Origin: Variovorax sp. WDL1
GTDB lineage: Bacteria; Pseudomonadota; Gammaproteobacteria; Burkholderiales; Burkholderiaceae_C
Direction: 5' to 3'
Length of the DNA stretch: 64,000 nucleotides
Assembly: GCF_001541225.1 (NCBI RefSeq)
Contig: NZ_LMTS01000148.1
Span: forward strand, 1 to 64,000
Positions 17,689-26,631 of this stretch are shown one piece after another. Below the pieces are notes generated by a model. It did no database searches, was not told where the DNA came from, and saw only the letters and a program-made list of their open reading frames with translations. Made by a program: the position numbers and the translations under genes. Numbering within the stretch: position 1 is the stretch's first letter; each line of letters starts with the position of its first letter.

Positions 17689-18909
17689 ATGAAGAAACAT
17701 CGCATGAACCACAGCCTGCGTCCGAACCTCATCGCCACGCTGGCGGCGATCACCATGTCCGGCCTGGGCGCGACGACAGCCCAGGCGCAGAGCTACCCCG
17801 TCACGCCGCAACAGCGTGCGACGGCGCAGCAAGCGGCACAGGCCGGCGTGCCGCTGTCCGAGCTGGCACCGAACGCGCCCGACGAGTACACGGTCAAGCC
17901 GCGCGACACGCTGTGGGGCATCTCCCGCCTTTACCTGCGCAGCCCCTGGCGCTGGCCAGAGCTGTGGGGCATGAACATGGGCGAGATCCAGAACCCGCAC
18001 CGCATCTACCCCGGCCAGGTGCTTTACCTTGACAAGAGCGGCGGCCGAGCGCGGCTGGCGCTGCGCCGCGGCGGCAGCGGCATGGCCGAGGGCGGCACCA
18101 TCAAGCTCTCGCCACGCACGCGCTACGAGTCGCTGTCGGACATGGCGTTGCCCACGCTGAATCCCAGCGCAATCGAGCCATTCCTGGCCGAGCCGGTGGT
18201 GGTCGACGCCGAGACGCTGGCAACCGCGCCACGTATCGTGGCGGGCAATGACAGCCGCGTGGTGCTGGCGCGCGGCGACCGGGCCTACGCGCGCGGCGAA
18301 CCCAACGCCCCGTTGATGGAAGAGTCCGGCCCGATCCGCACCTACCGCGTGTTCCGCAACGCAACGCCGCTGAAGGACCCGGGCACGGGCGAGATCCTCG
18401 GCTACGAGGCGCAATATGTGGGCAAGGCCCAGCTGCAGCGCGGCGAATCAAGCGTCAAGGAAGAGGTGGAGGGCAAGGAGGTCGTGTACCCAGTGCCGGC
18501 CAGCATCGACATCGTCGCGGCCCGCGAGGAGATCCGCGCCGGCGACCGCCTGCTCCCCGAGCCACCGCGCCAGCTGCTGAGCTACGTGCCGCGCGCCCCA
18601 GCGCACACTATTCCCGACGGCCGCATTGTCTCGGTCTACGGCAACGCAGTGCAGTTCGCGGCCCAGAACCAAGTGGTGGCCATCAACAAGGGCACCATCG
18701 ACGGCATCGAGAACGGCCATGTGCTGGCCATCCTCAAGAACGGCGACACCATCATCGACAAGACCGGCGCCGTCAAGGAGACGCTGAAGCTGCCGAACGA
18801 GCGCATCGGCCTCCTGATGGTGTTCCGTCCCTTCGAGCGGGTCTCGTATGCGTTGGTGCTCGAGATCAACGACGCGCCGCGCATCGGCGACCTGCTCATC
18901 AACCCCTGA
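17689..18909 (+). CDS. LysM peptidoglycan-binding protein
   Basis: 406 aa from the ATG at 17689 (a second in-frame ATG at 17704 is possible). A Sec signal is followed by AQAQSYPV, so the product is periplasmic or exported. A single LysM module lies near residues 65-115: DEYTVKPRDTLWGISRLYLRSPWRWPELWGMN ... IYPGQVLYL. The remaining 280 residues are uncharacterised in sequence but conserved in this neighbourhood upstream of dprA. A role in cell-wall attachment or maintenance is inferred from LysM. dprA follows after 19 bases. Confidence 0.9.
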   Translation: MKKHRMNHSLRPNLIATLAAITMSGLGATTAQAQSYPVTPQQRATAQQAAQAGVPLSELAPNAPDEYTVKPRDTLWGISRLYLRSPWRWPELWGMNMGEIQNPHRIYPGQVLYLDKSGGRARLALRRGGSGMAEGGTIKLSPRTRYESLSDMALPTLNPSAIEPFLAEPVVVDAETLATAPRIVAGNDSRVVLARGDRAYARGEPNAPLMEESGPIRTYRVFRNATPLKDPGTGEILGYEAQYVGKAQLQRGESSVKEEVEGKEVVYPVPASIDIVAAREEIRAGDRLLPEPPRQLLSYVPRAPAHTIPDGRIVSVYGNAVQFAAQNQVVAINKGTIDGIENGHVLAILKNGDTIIDKTGAVKETLKLPNERIGLLMVFRPFERVSYALVLEINDAPRIGDLLINP

Positions 18910-18928
18910 CCCGGCGCCCCGCCCTCGC

Positions 18929-20065
18929 GTGGAACGAGACGAACTCGCGGGCTGGCTGCGGCTCACGCTGACGGCGGGCATCGGCAACACGGCCGCGCGC
19001 AAGCTGCTCGCGGCCTTCGGCCTGCCCGCGCAAGTCTTTGCCCAACCCGCCGCGGCGCTCCGGCAGATCGTGACCGAGGCCCAGGCCAGTGCGCTGCTCG
19101 ATACGCCGGCCGAGCTCGGCGCGCTGCTCGACCGCACCCTGGAGTGGCTCGGGGGCAACGGGCCGCCGGGCGCGACGCACCGCATCCTCACGCTGGGCGA
19201 TCCTGCCTATCCGTCCTCGCTGCTCGAGATGGCCGATCCGCCTCTGGTGCTGTACCTGATCGGGCCGGCGCCGCTCAATCTCGCGCAGCTGTCGCGCAGC
19301 ATCGCGATGGTGGGCAGCCGCAATCCCACGGCGCAGGGAACCTCGAATGCACGGGCCTTTGCGCGCGCTTTCGGCGAGGCCGGCATCGCGGTGGTGTCTG
19401 GGCTGGCGCTCGGCATCGACGGCGCGGCGCACGAGGGCGCGCTGGACGCCCCCATCAATCCGCTCTGGCCGGCGACGGTGGCGGTGGTCGGTACCGGGCT
19501 GGACCGCGTCTACCCTGCGCGGCACCACGCGCTGGCGCAGCGCATCGCCGAGCGGGGGCTGATCGTGAGCGAGTTCCCCCTGGGCACGCCGCCGCTCAAC
19601 CAGAACTTCCCGAAGCGCAACCGCATCATCGCCGGCCTCTCGCGCGGCACGCTGGTGGTGGAGGCGGCGCTGCAGTCCGGCTCGCTGATCACCGCGCGGC
19701 TCGCGAGTGAACAGGGCAGGGAGGTATTCGCCATCCCGGGTTCCATCCATTCACCGCAGTCGCGCGGCTGCCATGCCCTCATCCGGCAGGGAGCCAAGCT
19801 GGTCGAGACGGTCGGCGACGTGCTCGAGGAGCTGCGCTTCGATGTGTCCCCCGCGCCGGCCGCGCCGCCGCAGGAAGAAGAGGCAACCGCGCCCGCGGGG
19901 AGCCTGTTGCAGGCTATGGGCTATGACCCGGCAAGCCTGGATGCGCTGTGCGCGCGCACCGGGCACCCTGTTGCCATCCTGCAGGCGCTCTTGCTGGAGC
20001 TGGAGCTCGGCGGCAACGTGGCCCGGATGCCCGGCGGCCTGTTCCAGCGGGTCGCCCGAGGCTGA
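18929..20065 (+). CDS. dprA: DprA, DNA-processing protein for transformation
   Basis: 378 aa from a GTG at 18929, 19 bases after the LysM stop; the open frame extends upstream only into the LysM gene. The N-terminus (ELAGWLRLTLTAGIGNTAARKLLAAFG) is helix-hairpin-helix-like. The Rossmann core has MVGSRNPT, VVSGLALGIDGAAHEGAL, VVGTGLDRVYPARH, SEFPLGTPPLNQNFPKRNRIIAGLS and EQGREVFAIPGS. A C-terminal winged-helix segment lies near 310-375. DprA loads RecA onto incoming single-stranded DNA, so the strain may be naturally transformable. Confidence 0.95.
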   Translation: MERDELAGWLRLTLTAGIGNTAARKLLAAFGLPAQVFAQPAAALRQIVTEAQASALLDTPAELGALLDRTLEWLGGNGPPGATHRILTLGDPAYPSSLLEMADPPLVLYLIGPAPLNLAQLSRSIAMVGSRNPTAQGTSNARAFARAFGEAGIAVVSGLALGIDGAAHEGALDAPINPLWPATVAVVGTGLDRVYPARHHALAQRIAERGLIVSEFPLGTPPLNQNFPKRNRIIAGLSRGTLVVEAALQSGSLITARLASEQGREVFAIPGSIHSPQSRGCHALIRQGAKLVETVGDVLEELRFDVSPAPAAPPQEEEATAPAGSLLQAMGYDPASLDALCARTGHPVAILQALLLELELGGNVARMPGGLFQRVARG

Positions 20066-20130
20066 TCGCTTCCGGCGTCGCATACGGTCAACGCAACCGC
20101 GCGGACGCCGACCTGGGCTATATTGGCCCC

Positions 20131-20640
20131 ATGTTCGAAGTGCTCGTGTACGTGTACGAAAACTACTGGCGCGGCGATGCCTGTCCCGAAGCCGAGCAAC
20201 TGGGCCGAAAGCTGAGCGCCCAGGGCTTCGACCCCCAGGAGATCCGCGATGCCCTGCATTGGCTCGATGGCCTGAGCCTCGCCACCCAGGGAATCCAGCT
20301 CACCCTTCATGCCGAGGGCACCAGCGCCACGGTGAGCCTGGAAGGCCCGGCTGCGATGCCCGAATCGCCTGGCTCGATGCGCATCTACTCGATGGCCGAG
20401 CAGGAACACCTGGGCGCCGAGTGCCTGGGCTTCATCAGCTTCCTCGAGTCCGCGGGCGTGCTTCCGGCCGGACTGCGCGAGATCGTGATCGATCGCGCCA
20501 TGGCCACGACAGGCGATCCGCTGGAGCTCGGCGAGCTCAAGATCATCGTGCTGATGGTGCACTGGAGCACCGGCGTCGAACCCGATGCCCTCGTGCTGGA
20601 CGAGCTCTGCGACGACACGGTAAACCGCGTCGCGCATTGA
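20131..20640 (+). CDS. smg: Smg family protein (DUF494)
   Basis: 169 aa. Begins MFEVLVYVYENYWRGDACPE, the conserved start of the Smg family, and contains the LSAQGFDPQEIRDALHWLDGL and AECLGFISFLESAGVL helices. Smg genes commonly follow dprA in proteobacteria, as here (65 bases). The molecular role is unknown; no catalytic motif is visible. Cytoplasmic. The stop converges on the DUF1631 gene, 9 bases away. Confidence 0.95.
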   Translation: MFEVLVYVYENYWRGDACPEAEQLGRKLSAQGFDPQEIRDALHWLDGLSLATQGIQLTLHAEGTSATVSLEGPAAMPESPGSMRIYSMAEQEHLGAECLGFISFLESAGVLPAGLREIVIDRAMATTGDPLELGELKIIVLMVHWSTGVEPDALVLDELCDDTVNRVAH

Positions 20641-20649
20641 GCGCCGGTC

Positions 20650-23058
20650 TCAATTCAAGAGGCGTTCCGGATTCGCGTCCAGCTTGGCCAGCGCTTCGCG
20701 CGTGGCGCGCACGGTGAGCGTCTCTTCCTCGGCCGGCACCAGCAGCCCGGCCTGCAGGTAGGAAGCCAGCCGCCCTACCTGGATCAGGAAGCTGCGCCCG
20801 TCGCTGGAGGCGAACAGGTGCAATTGCTTGCGCTCGCTGCGCCAGACGAACTGGACCTGGCTCACCCGATCATTGTGGTCGAGCATGAACCAGGTACCGA
20901 CCTGCAACTCGTGAGCCCACTGGAGCATGTCCTCGCCGACCTTGGTGCCGGTATCGGGCACGACTTCGAGCGAGGCAGCGTCCACGCCCAGCAGCAGCTC
21001 GATGCTGGCTGCATCCAGCGGCAGGTCGGTGGCGTCACCCTCATCGGTGACGAAGTCCTCGAGGTTGGCCAGGCGCTTGGCCATCGCCTCGATCTTGGCT
21101 GGCGGAATGGCCTCGGTCTTGGACAGGAAGGCATCGGAAAGCGTCGAGCCGATGATCTTGATCTGCGCCTCCTGCGGCTCGCCCTCGATGCCCAGCAGGC
21201 TCATGCCCTGGCGCAGGCGCTGCAGCAGCTGGGGCAGGTCCTGGATCACGCGGGCGCGGTCGTTGCGGTTGGGCTTGGCGCTGGCGGCCCACACCAGATC
21301 GGAGGCGGCGCGCTTGAGGGTGACGGTCTTCTCGTCCTGGGCGCCGTATCGCAGCGCCGCGATCGCCAGCACCTCGGCCCAGATCTTGAACAGGAACTCG
21401 CGGATCTCCTCGCGCACCGGCATGTCGTTGAGCATCTTGCGCAACTCGATGGTGTACTGGATCGCCATCGTCTCCTTCTGCTCGACCTGCTGCGCCACGC
21501 TCATCACGCGCTGGGTGGCGTCGCTCTGCGTCAGGTACTTGTTGAGGAAGGCGACGAATTCGTCGAACACCAGCTTGAACACGCGCTGGCCGGTCTCGGG
21601 GTATTGCTCGATCACCTGCACGACGCGCCGGATCTCGCCCTCCAGCGCACTGCCCGAGATGGCGGCGGCGTCGAAGCCCATCACGCATGAGCCCATGCGG
21701 TCGATCAGCATGCGCGCCGGGTGTTGCAGCGTGCCGAAGAACTCCGGCTCGGCGATCGCCACACGCAGCACCGGCATCTGCAGGCGCGCGAACCAGACGC
21801 GCGCCGAAAATGGGATGCGCTCCTCGGCCAGGATGGCCTGGAACATTAGCGCCACGATCTCGACCGTGGCCTTGTCGGCGGTGGTAGGCGCCTTCTTCTT
21901 GAGTTCGCTGGTGCGCCGGCGCAACTCGGCCGCGGTCTGGTGCATGGCCGTGGCCTCGTCGCCGACCACGTACTGCGACGCCATCGCCTGGTACGCGGCC
22001 TCGGCGTCGGCGATCGCAGCGGCGAAGGCCGGCGCGGCCAGGCCGACCCCACCGCCACGGACACCCGAGCCTCCTGGGGCGCCGGCACCGGGAGCCTGAG
22101 CGCCCGGCATGCGCATCTGGCCCAGGTCGCCGCCAATGCGAGCGGTCACGAAGCGCTTGAGGTTGAGCAGCACGCCTTGTGCGCGCTGGCGTGCCAGCAC
22201 CAGCGGGGAGCCGCCGGTGGCGACCAGGGTGTCGCCGCCCGCGGTGCCCGACCCGCGCCCCGCACCCACGCCGATCGCGGCCGGGGCGAAGCTGCCCGGC
22301 GGCGCGCCGAAAGCACCCGGCACCGCCTGGCCGCCGCCCATGCCGAAGGAGGCGCTGCCGGGCTGGGACGGGCGCGCAAAGGAGCCGCCCAACGGCACGC
22401 TGTTGGAGCCCGCGCTTCCGGTTCGCTTGACAAAGCTCTTGAGATCGATCTCGGGCATCACGCCGCGTTCAATCAGGAAGGTATTGGCATCCTTGTAGGC
22501 CGCGACAACGGCATCGACCAGCCGCCGCTGCACCACATCCTGCACGCGCGCCCAGGTCTCGCGGCTCAATCCGGCGGCCAGCCACTGGTCGACCAGGGTG
22601 CGGGCCAGCGCCTCGGGCTTGAGCACGTCCTTTGCGTCCAGCTCGGCGGTTCCCTCCAGGAACTGGATGCGCAGGCGCAGGTCGTTGAGCTCGAATTGGG
22701 CCTTGTCCTGGATCGACTGCGCCAGACGCGACGACAGGATGTTGGTCTCCACCACCTCGTCGCCGATCAGCTCCAGGCGCAGGCCACCGGTGGAGCCGCT
22801 CGGGACGCCACCACCCAGCGCCTTGCGCCATGCGGCCTGCGACATGGGCACCCAGCTGGAGCCCTGAGCCTGGAAGGCCAGATAGTCGTCGCGGTGCTGC
22901 TGCATCTCGCGCACGCTGGTCGTCATTCCGGCCAGCGCCGCCAGTCGTTCGCGGACCGCAAGAGCGATCGGCGCGATCGCCCCCTCCGTGGCAGCCACGA
23001 AACGCTCGCGGGTCTCGCGCGCGAGCTGCTGGGAGGAGGCGGGTGACCGCGAGATCAT
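20650..23058 (-). CDS. DUF1631 family protein
   Basis: 802 aa from the ATG at 23058; a TTG 35 codons upstream at 23163 is an alternative. Large, mostly helical, acidic protein with a low-complexity Gly/Ala/Pro segment near residues 230-340 that probably links two helical halves. Proteins of this family are often labelled thymidine phosphorylase in databases, but no phosphorylase motif is seen. The C-terminal part contains a PilZ-like pattern: ELQVGTWFMLDHNDRVSQVQFVWRSERKQLHLF. That suggests c-di-GMP-type or surface-related regulation, at low confidence. It is downstream of secF. Confidence 0.82.
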   Translation of the reverse strand: MISRSPASSQQLARETRERFVAATEGAIAPIALAVRERLAALAGMTTSVREMQQHRDDYLAFQAQGSSWVPMSQAAWRKALGGGVPSGSTGGLRLELIGDEVVETNILSSRLAQSIQDKAQFELNDLRLRIQFLEGTAELDAKDVLKPEALARTLVDQWLAAGLSRETWARVQDVVQRRLVDAVVAAYKDANTFLIERGVMPEIDLKSFVKRTGSAGSNSVPLGGSFARPSQPGSASFGMGGGQAVPGAFGAPPGSFAPAAIGVGAGRGSGTAGGDTLVATGGSPLVLARQRAQGVLLNLKRFVTARIGGDLGQMRMPGAQAPGAGAPGGSGVRGGGVGLAAPAFAAAIADAEAAYQAMASQYVVGDEATAMHQTAAELRRRTSELKKKAPTTADKATVEIVALMFQAILAEERIPFSARVWFARLQMPVLRVAIAEPEFFGTLQHPARMLIDRMGSCVMGFDAAAISGSALEGEIRRVVQVIEQYPETGQRVFKLVFDEFVAFLNKYLTQSDATQRVMSVAQQVEQKETMAIQYTIELRKMLNDMPVREEIREFLFKIWAEVLAIAALRYGAQDEKTVTLKRAASDLVWAASAKPNRNDRARVIQDLPQLLQRLRQGMSLLGIEGEPQEAQIKIIGSTLSDAFLSKTEAIPPAKIEAMAKRLANLEDFVTDEGDATDLPLDAASIELLLGVDAASLEVVPDTGTKVGEDMLQWAHELQVGTWFMLDHNDRVSQVQFVWRSERKQLHLFASSDGRSFLIQVGRLASYLQAGLLVPAEEETLTVRATREALAKLDANPERLLN

Positions 23059-23187
23059 GTGAGGGACGAGGACGCTATTGAAACGATTCAGCAAGTCCGA
23101 GCTTGCATCGTGAAGCGTAACCGCACAAGGGCACCCGATGCATCTCGGCAACCCGAATCGCAATTGCCCGACCAGGGGCCGCGTCGG

Positions 23188-24138
23188 TCACACCGTGGCG
23201 CCGGCGTTCGGATCGTCCGGATCGCCCTGCTTGGGTGTCGTCTTGACCAGGTCCTCGCGCTTCACGCCCAGCCACATCGCGATCGCTGCCGCCACAAAGG
23301 CGGAAGAGTAGATGCCGAAAAGGATGCCGATGGTCAGCGCCAGCGCGAAATAATGGAGCGTCGGGCCACCGAAGAAGAACATCGACAGCACCACCAGCTG
23401 CGTGGAGCCGTGGGTGATGATGGTGCGGCTGATGGTGGAGGTAATGGCGTTGTCGATCACCTCGCGAGTCGTCAGCTTGCGGTAGCGTCGGAAATTCTCG
23501 CGCACACGGTCGAAGATCACGACCGACTCGTTGACCGAGTAGCCCAGCACCGCCAGCACCGCCGCCAGCACCGCCAGGGAGAACTCCCACTGGAAGAAGG
23601 CGAAGAAGCCCAGGATGATGATCACGTCGTGCAGGTTGGCCAGCACGGTGGCAAGCGCGAACTTCCATTCGAAGCGGAAGGCCAGGTAGATCATGATGCC
23701 GACCACCACCATGCCCAATGCCTTGAGGCCGTTGGTGGTGAGCTCCTCGCCCACCTGTGGACCGACGAATTCGTTGCCGCGCAAGGTGGCGGAGGGGTCG
23801 ACCGCCTTCAGCCCCGCCATCACCTGATCGCTTTGCTGGGCTGAGGTCTGGCCCTTCTGCACCGGCAGACGAATCTGGATGTCGCGCGAGGTGCCGTAGT
23901 TCTGGACCTGCACGTCGGGATAGCCGAGCTTGGCCACGGTCTCGCGCACCTTGCCCACGTCTACCGACTGCTGGTAGGCGACCTCCATGACGGTGCCACC
24001 GGTGAACTCCACCGACAGGTGCAGCCCGCGGTGGAAAAGGAAGAAGACCGCCAGCACGAAGGTGAGGACGGAGATCGCGTTCAGCACCAGCGCATAGCGC
24101 ATGAACGGGATCGTGCGGTGAATTCGGAAGAACTCCAT
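23188..24138 (-). CDS. secF: SecF, protein translocase subunit
   Basis: 316 aa, inner membrane. Six predicted segments, with the family's SVEFTGGTVMEVAYQ motif in the first periplasmic loop and GYSVNESVVIFDRVRENFR and ISRTIITHGSTQL in the membrane core. Acts with SecD and YajC to complete Sec-dependent export using proton motive force. It follows secD by 15 bases on the minus strand. Confidence 0.97.
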   Translation of the reverse strand: MEFFRIHRTIPFMRYALVLNAISVLTFVLAVFFLFHRGLHLSVEFTGGTVMEVAYQQSVDVGKVRETVAKLGYPDVQVQNYGTSRDIQIRLPVQKGQTSAQQSDQVMAGLKAVDPSATLRGNEFVGPQVGEELTTNGLKALGMVVVGIMIYLAFRFEWKFALATVLANLHDVIIILGFFAFFQWEFSLAVLAAVLAVLGYSVNESVVIFDRVRENFRRYRKLTTREVIDNAITSTISRTIITHGSTQLVVLSMFFFGGPTLHYFALALTIGILFGIYSSAFVAAAIAMWLGVKREDLVKTTPKQGDPDDPNAGATV

Positions 24139-24153
24139 GGTTTCAGTGCTCCC

Positions 24154-26034
24154 TTACTTGGCGCCGGCCGCGACCTTGTCGGCGTCCGGCTTCCACACCG
24201 TGCCGATGGACAGGCTCTTGAGCTTCTTCTTGCGGCCATACCAGAGATTCACGAGGCCGCGCGAGAAGAACACGGCCGAGAACATGGACGTGACGATGCC
24301 GATGCAATGCACCACCGCGAAGCCGCGCACCGGCCCGGACCCGAAGGCCAGCAGCGCAATGCCGGCGATCAGGGTGGTGACGTTGGAATCGAGGATGGTG
24401 CCCCAGGCGCGGTCGTAGCCAGCATGAATGGCCGCCTGAGGCGAGGCGCCGTTGCGCAATTCCTCGCGAACGCGCTCGTTGATCAGCACGTTGGAGTCGA
24501 TGGCCACGCCGATCGCCAGCGCCATGGCAGCGATGCCGGGCAGCGTCAGCGTGGCCTGCAGCATGGAGAGGATGGCTACCAGCAGCAGCAGGTTGACGGC
24601 CAGCGCGATCGACGAGAACAGGCCGAAGAGCATGTAGTAGACGCACATGAACACCATGATCGCGGCGAAGCCGTACATCACGCTGTCGAAGCCCTTCTGG
24701 ATGTTGTCGGCACCCAGGCTGGGGCCGATGGTGCGCTCCTGGATGATCTCCATCGGCGCGGCCAGCGAGCCGGCGCGCAGCAGCAACGCCAGGTCGTTGG
24801 CTTCCACCACGTTCATCGAGCCCGAGATCTGGAAGCGGTTGCCAAGCTCACCGTTGATCGAAGGCGCCGTGAGCACCTCGCCCTTGCCCTTCTCGAAGAT
24901 CAGCATGGCCATGCGCTTGCGGAAGTTCTCGCGGCTGACGTCGCGCATGATCCGGCCGCCCTTGGCGTCCATGGTCAGGTCGACCTTGGGCTGCTGGGTC
25001 TGGGAGTCGAAGCCCGGCTGGGCATCTGTGAGGTTCTCGCCGGTCACCAGCACCTGCTTCTTGACGATGACGGTACGGCCCTCGCGGTCGAGGAATTTCT
25101 CGGAGCCGAAGGGCACCGGACCGCTGCCTGCCTCGGCCGCGCGGCCCTCGGCGGACTCGTCCACCAGGCGCATCTCGAGGGTGGCTGTGCGGCCCAGGAT
25201 GTCCTTGGCCTTGGCCGTGTCCTGGACGCCCGGCAACTGCACCACGATGCGGTCGAGCCCCTGCTGCTGGATCACGGGCTCGGCCACGCCGAGCTCGTTG
25301 ATGCGGTTGTGCAGCGTAGTGATGTTCTGCTTGAGGGCCGCGTCCTGCAGCCGGCGCGCCGCCTCCGGCTTGATGGTGGCAGTGAGCCTCCACTCGTTGC
25401 CCTCCTTGGTATCGGTGGCCGCAAGATCGGGAAACTGATCCTGGATCAGCGCCTTGGCCGCCTCCAGCGCAGCTTCGTCCCGGAAGCGCACCTCGATGGT
25501 CTGGCCATTGCGGGTGACCGCGGCGCCGCGGACGTTCTTGTCGCGCAGGCCCGAGCGCAGGTCGTTGGCGAAGGACTCTGCCTTCTTGTCGATGGCGCCC
25601 TTCATGTCGACCTGCAGCAGGAAGTCCACGCCGCCGCGCAGATCCAGGCCAAGGTACATGGGATAGGCATGCAGCGCCGTCAGCCAGGCGGGCGAGCGCG
25701 ACACCAGGTTGAGGGCCACGATGTAGGGCGGATCGCTCGGGTCGGGCACCAGCGTGCGCTGCAGCACGTCGCGGGCCTTGAGTTGGTCGTCGGTGGTGGC
25801 GAAGCGCGCCCGCACCGAATTGGCGTCGAGCGTCATCAGGTCCGGTGTGAGGCCGGCCGTCTTCAGCGCCTCGGCCACGCGGGCCTGGGTCCCGGCGTCG
25901 ATCTTGACGGTTGACTTGCCCGAGGACACCTGCACCGCAGGCGCCTCGCCGAAGAAATTGGGCAGGGCATAGATCAGCCCCACGAGCAGCACGACGACGA
26001 TGATCGCGTACTTCCAGACCGGGTAACGGTTCAT
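24154..26034 (-). CDS. secD: SecD, protein translocase subunit
   Basis: 626 aa, inner membrane. N-terminal TM helix (YAIIVVVLLVGLIYALPNFFGEAPAV), large periplasmic P1 region with LGLDLRGGVDFLLQVD, then five C-terminal TM helices containing AIGVAIDSNVLINERVREELR and the GSGPVRGFAVVHCIGIVTSMFSAVFFSRGL tail. The length is typical. Second gene of yajC-secD-secF, 46 bases after yajC. Confidence 0.97.
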   Translation of the reverse strand: MNRYPVWKYAIIVVVLLVGLIYALPNFFGEAPAVQVSSGKSTVKIDAGTQARVAEALKTAGLTPDLMTLDANSVRARFATTDDQLKARDVLQRTLVPDPSDPPYIVALNLVSRSPAWLTALHAYPMYLGLDLRGGVDFLLQVDMKGAIDKKAESFANDLRSGLRDKNVRGAAVTRNGQTIEVRFRDEAALEAAKALIQDQFPDLAATDTKEGNEWRLTATIKPEAARRLQDAALKQNITTLHNRINELGVAEPVIQQQGLDRIVVQLPGVQDTAKAKDILGRTATLEMRLVDESAEGRAAEAGSGPVPFGSEKFLDREGRTVIVKKQVLVTGENLTDAQPGFDSQTQQPKVDLTMDAKGGRIMRDVSRENFRKRMAMLIFEKGKGEVLTAPSINGELGNRFQISGSMNVVEANDLALLLRAGSLAAPMEIIQERTIGPSLGADNIQKGFDSVMYGFAAIMVFMCVYYMLFGLFSSIALAVNLLLLVAILSMLQATLTLPGIAAMALAIGVAIDSNVLINERVREELRNGASPQAAIHAGYDRAWGTILDSNVTTLIAGIALLAFGSGPVRGFAVVHCIGIVTSMFSAVFFSRGLVNLWYGRKKKLKSLSIGTVWKPDADKVAAGAK

Positions 26035-26080
26035 CTAGTCAACCTCGAAGGACGGAGTGCGAAGCACCCGCGTCGTCTCC

Positions 26081-26413
26081 TTACTTAATCGCACCTTTGG
26101 GCAGGACCTGGACGACTGCGCTGCGCTGCAGCTGCACCTCGACGCCCTTGGCGATCTCCACTGTCAGGTATTGCTCGCCCAGTTGCGTGATCCTGCCCAG
26201 CAGGCCACCCGCGGTGGCCACTTCGTCGCCCTTGGCGAGGGCTTCGATCATGGCGCGCGCTTCCTTCTGGCGTTTCATCTGCGGGCGGATCATCACGAAA
26301 TACAGCACCACGAACATCAACACCAGCGGCAGCATGCTGCCGAGGGAGGACAACATGTCGCCGCCACCGGCAGCAGCGGGCGCGGTCTGGGCGAAAGCGG
26401 AGGAAATGAACAA
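26081..26413 (-). CDS. yajC: YajC, Sec translocase accessory subunit
   Basis: 110 aa, starting at a TTG (26413) with GGAGAC six bases upstream, reading (M)FISSAFAQTAPAAAGGGDML. No ATG fits: the next Met lies inside the conserved region. One TM helix, LPLVLMFVVLYFVMIRPQMKRQKE (about 29-45), followed by the conserved cytosolic KGDEVATAGGLLGRI beta domain. First gene of the yajC-secD-secF operon. In many relatives tgt and queA lie upstream; here the indolepyruvate oxidoreductase gene does. Confidence 0.93.
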   Translation of the reverse strand: MFISSAFAQTAPAAAGGGDMLSSLGSMLPLVLMFVVLYFVMIRPQMKRQKEARAMIEALAKGDEVATAGGLLGRITQLGEQYLTVEIAKGVEVQLQRSAVVQVLPKGAIK

Positions 26414-26558
26414 GGGAAGTCTCCAGCAGAGAGGGAAGGTATTGAGTGCGGCCCCCTGCGGGGTTCGCGATTCTGCGCAGTGCATGGCAGGTGGCCATGA
26501 AACAGGCGCGCTAGGGCGGGGCCGGGCCCCGCACAGCATCGCGCATTGTATTCGGCGG

Positions 26559-26595
26559 CGCCCGCCCCGCCGCAGCTAAGCCGGCGGGGCGGGCG
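26559..26595. repeat. Perfect GC hairpin downstream of the indolepyruvate oxidoreductase gene
   Basis: Arms CGCCCGCCCCGCCG (26559-26572) and CGGCGGGGCGGGCG (26582-26595) are perfect 14-base complements with a 9-base loop. It lies 37 bases past the oxidoreductase stop and well upstream of yajC. There is no long T-run, so it may stall polymerase with Rho or protect the 3' end. Intrinsic termination is uncertain. Confidence 0.6.
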
Positions 26596-26631
26596 GGGCT
26601 TTCAGGCCCGCCGCGTCGGCGGCCGGAAGTC

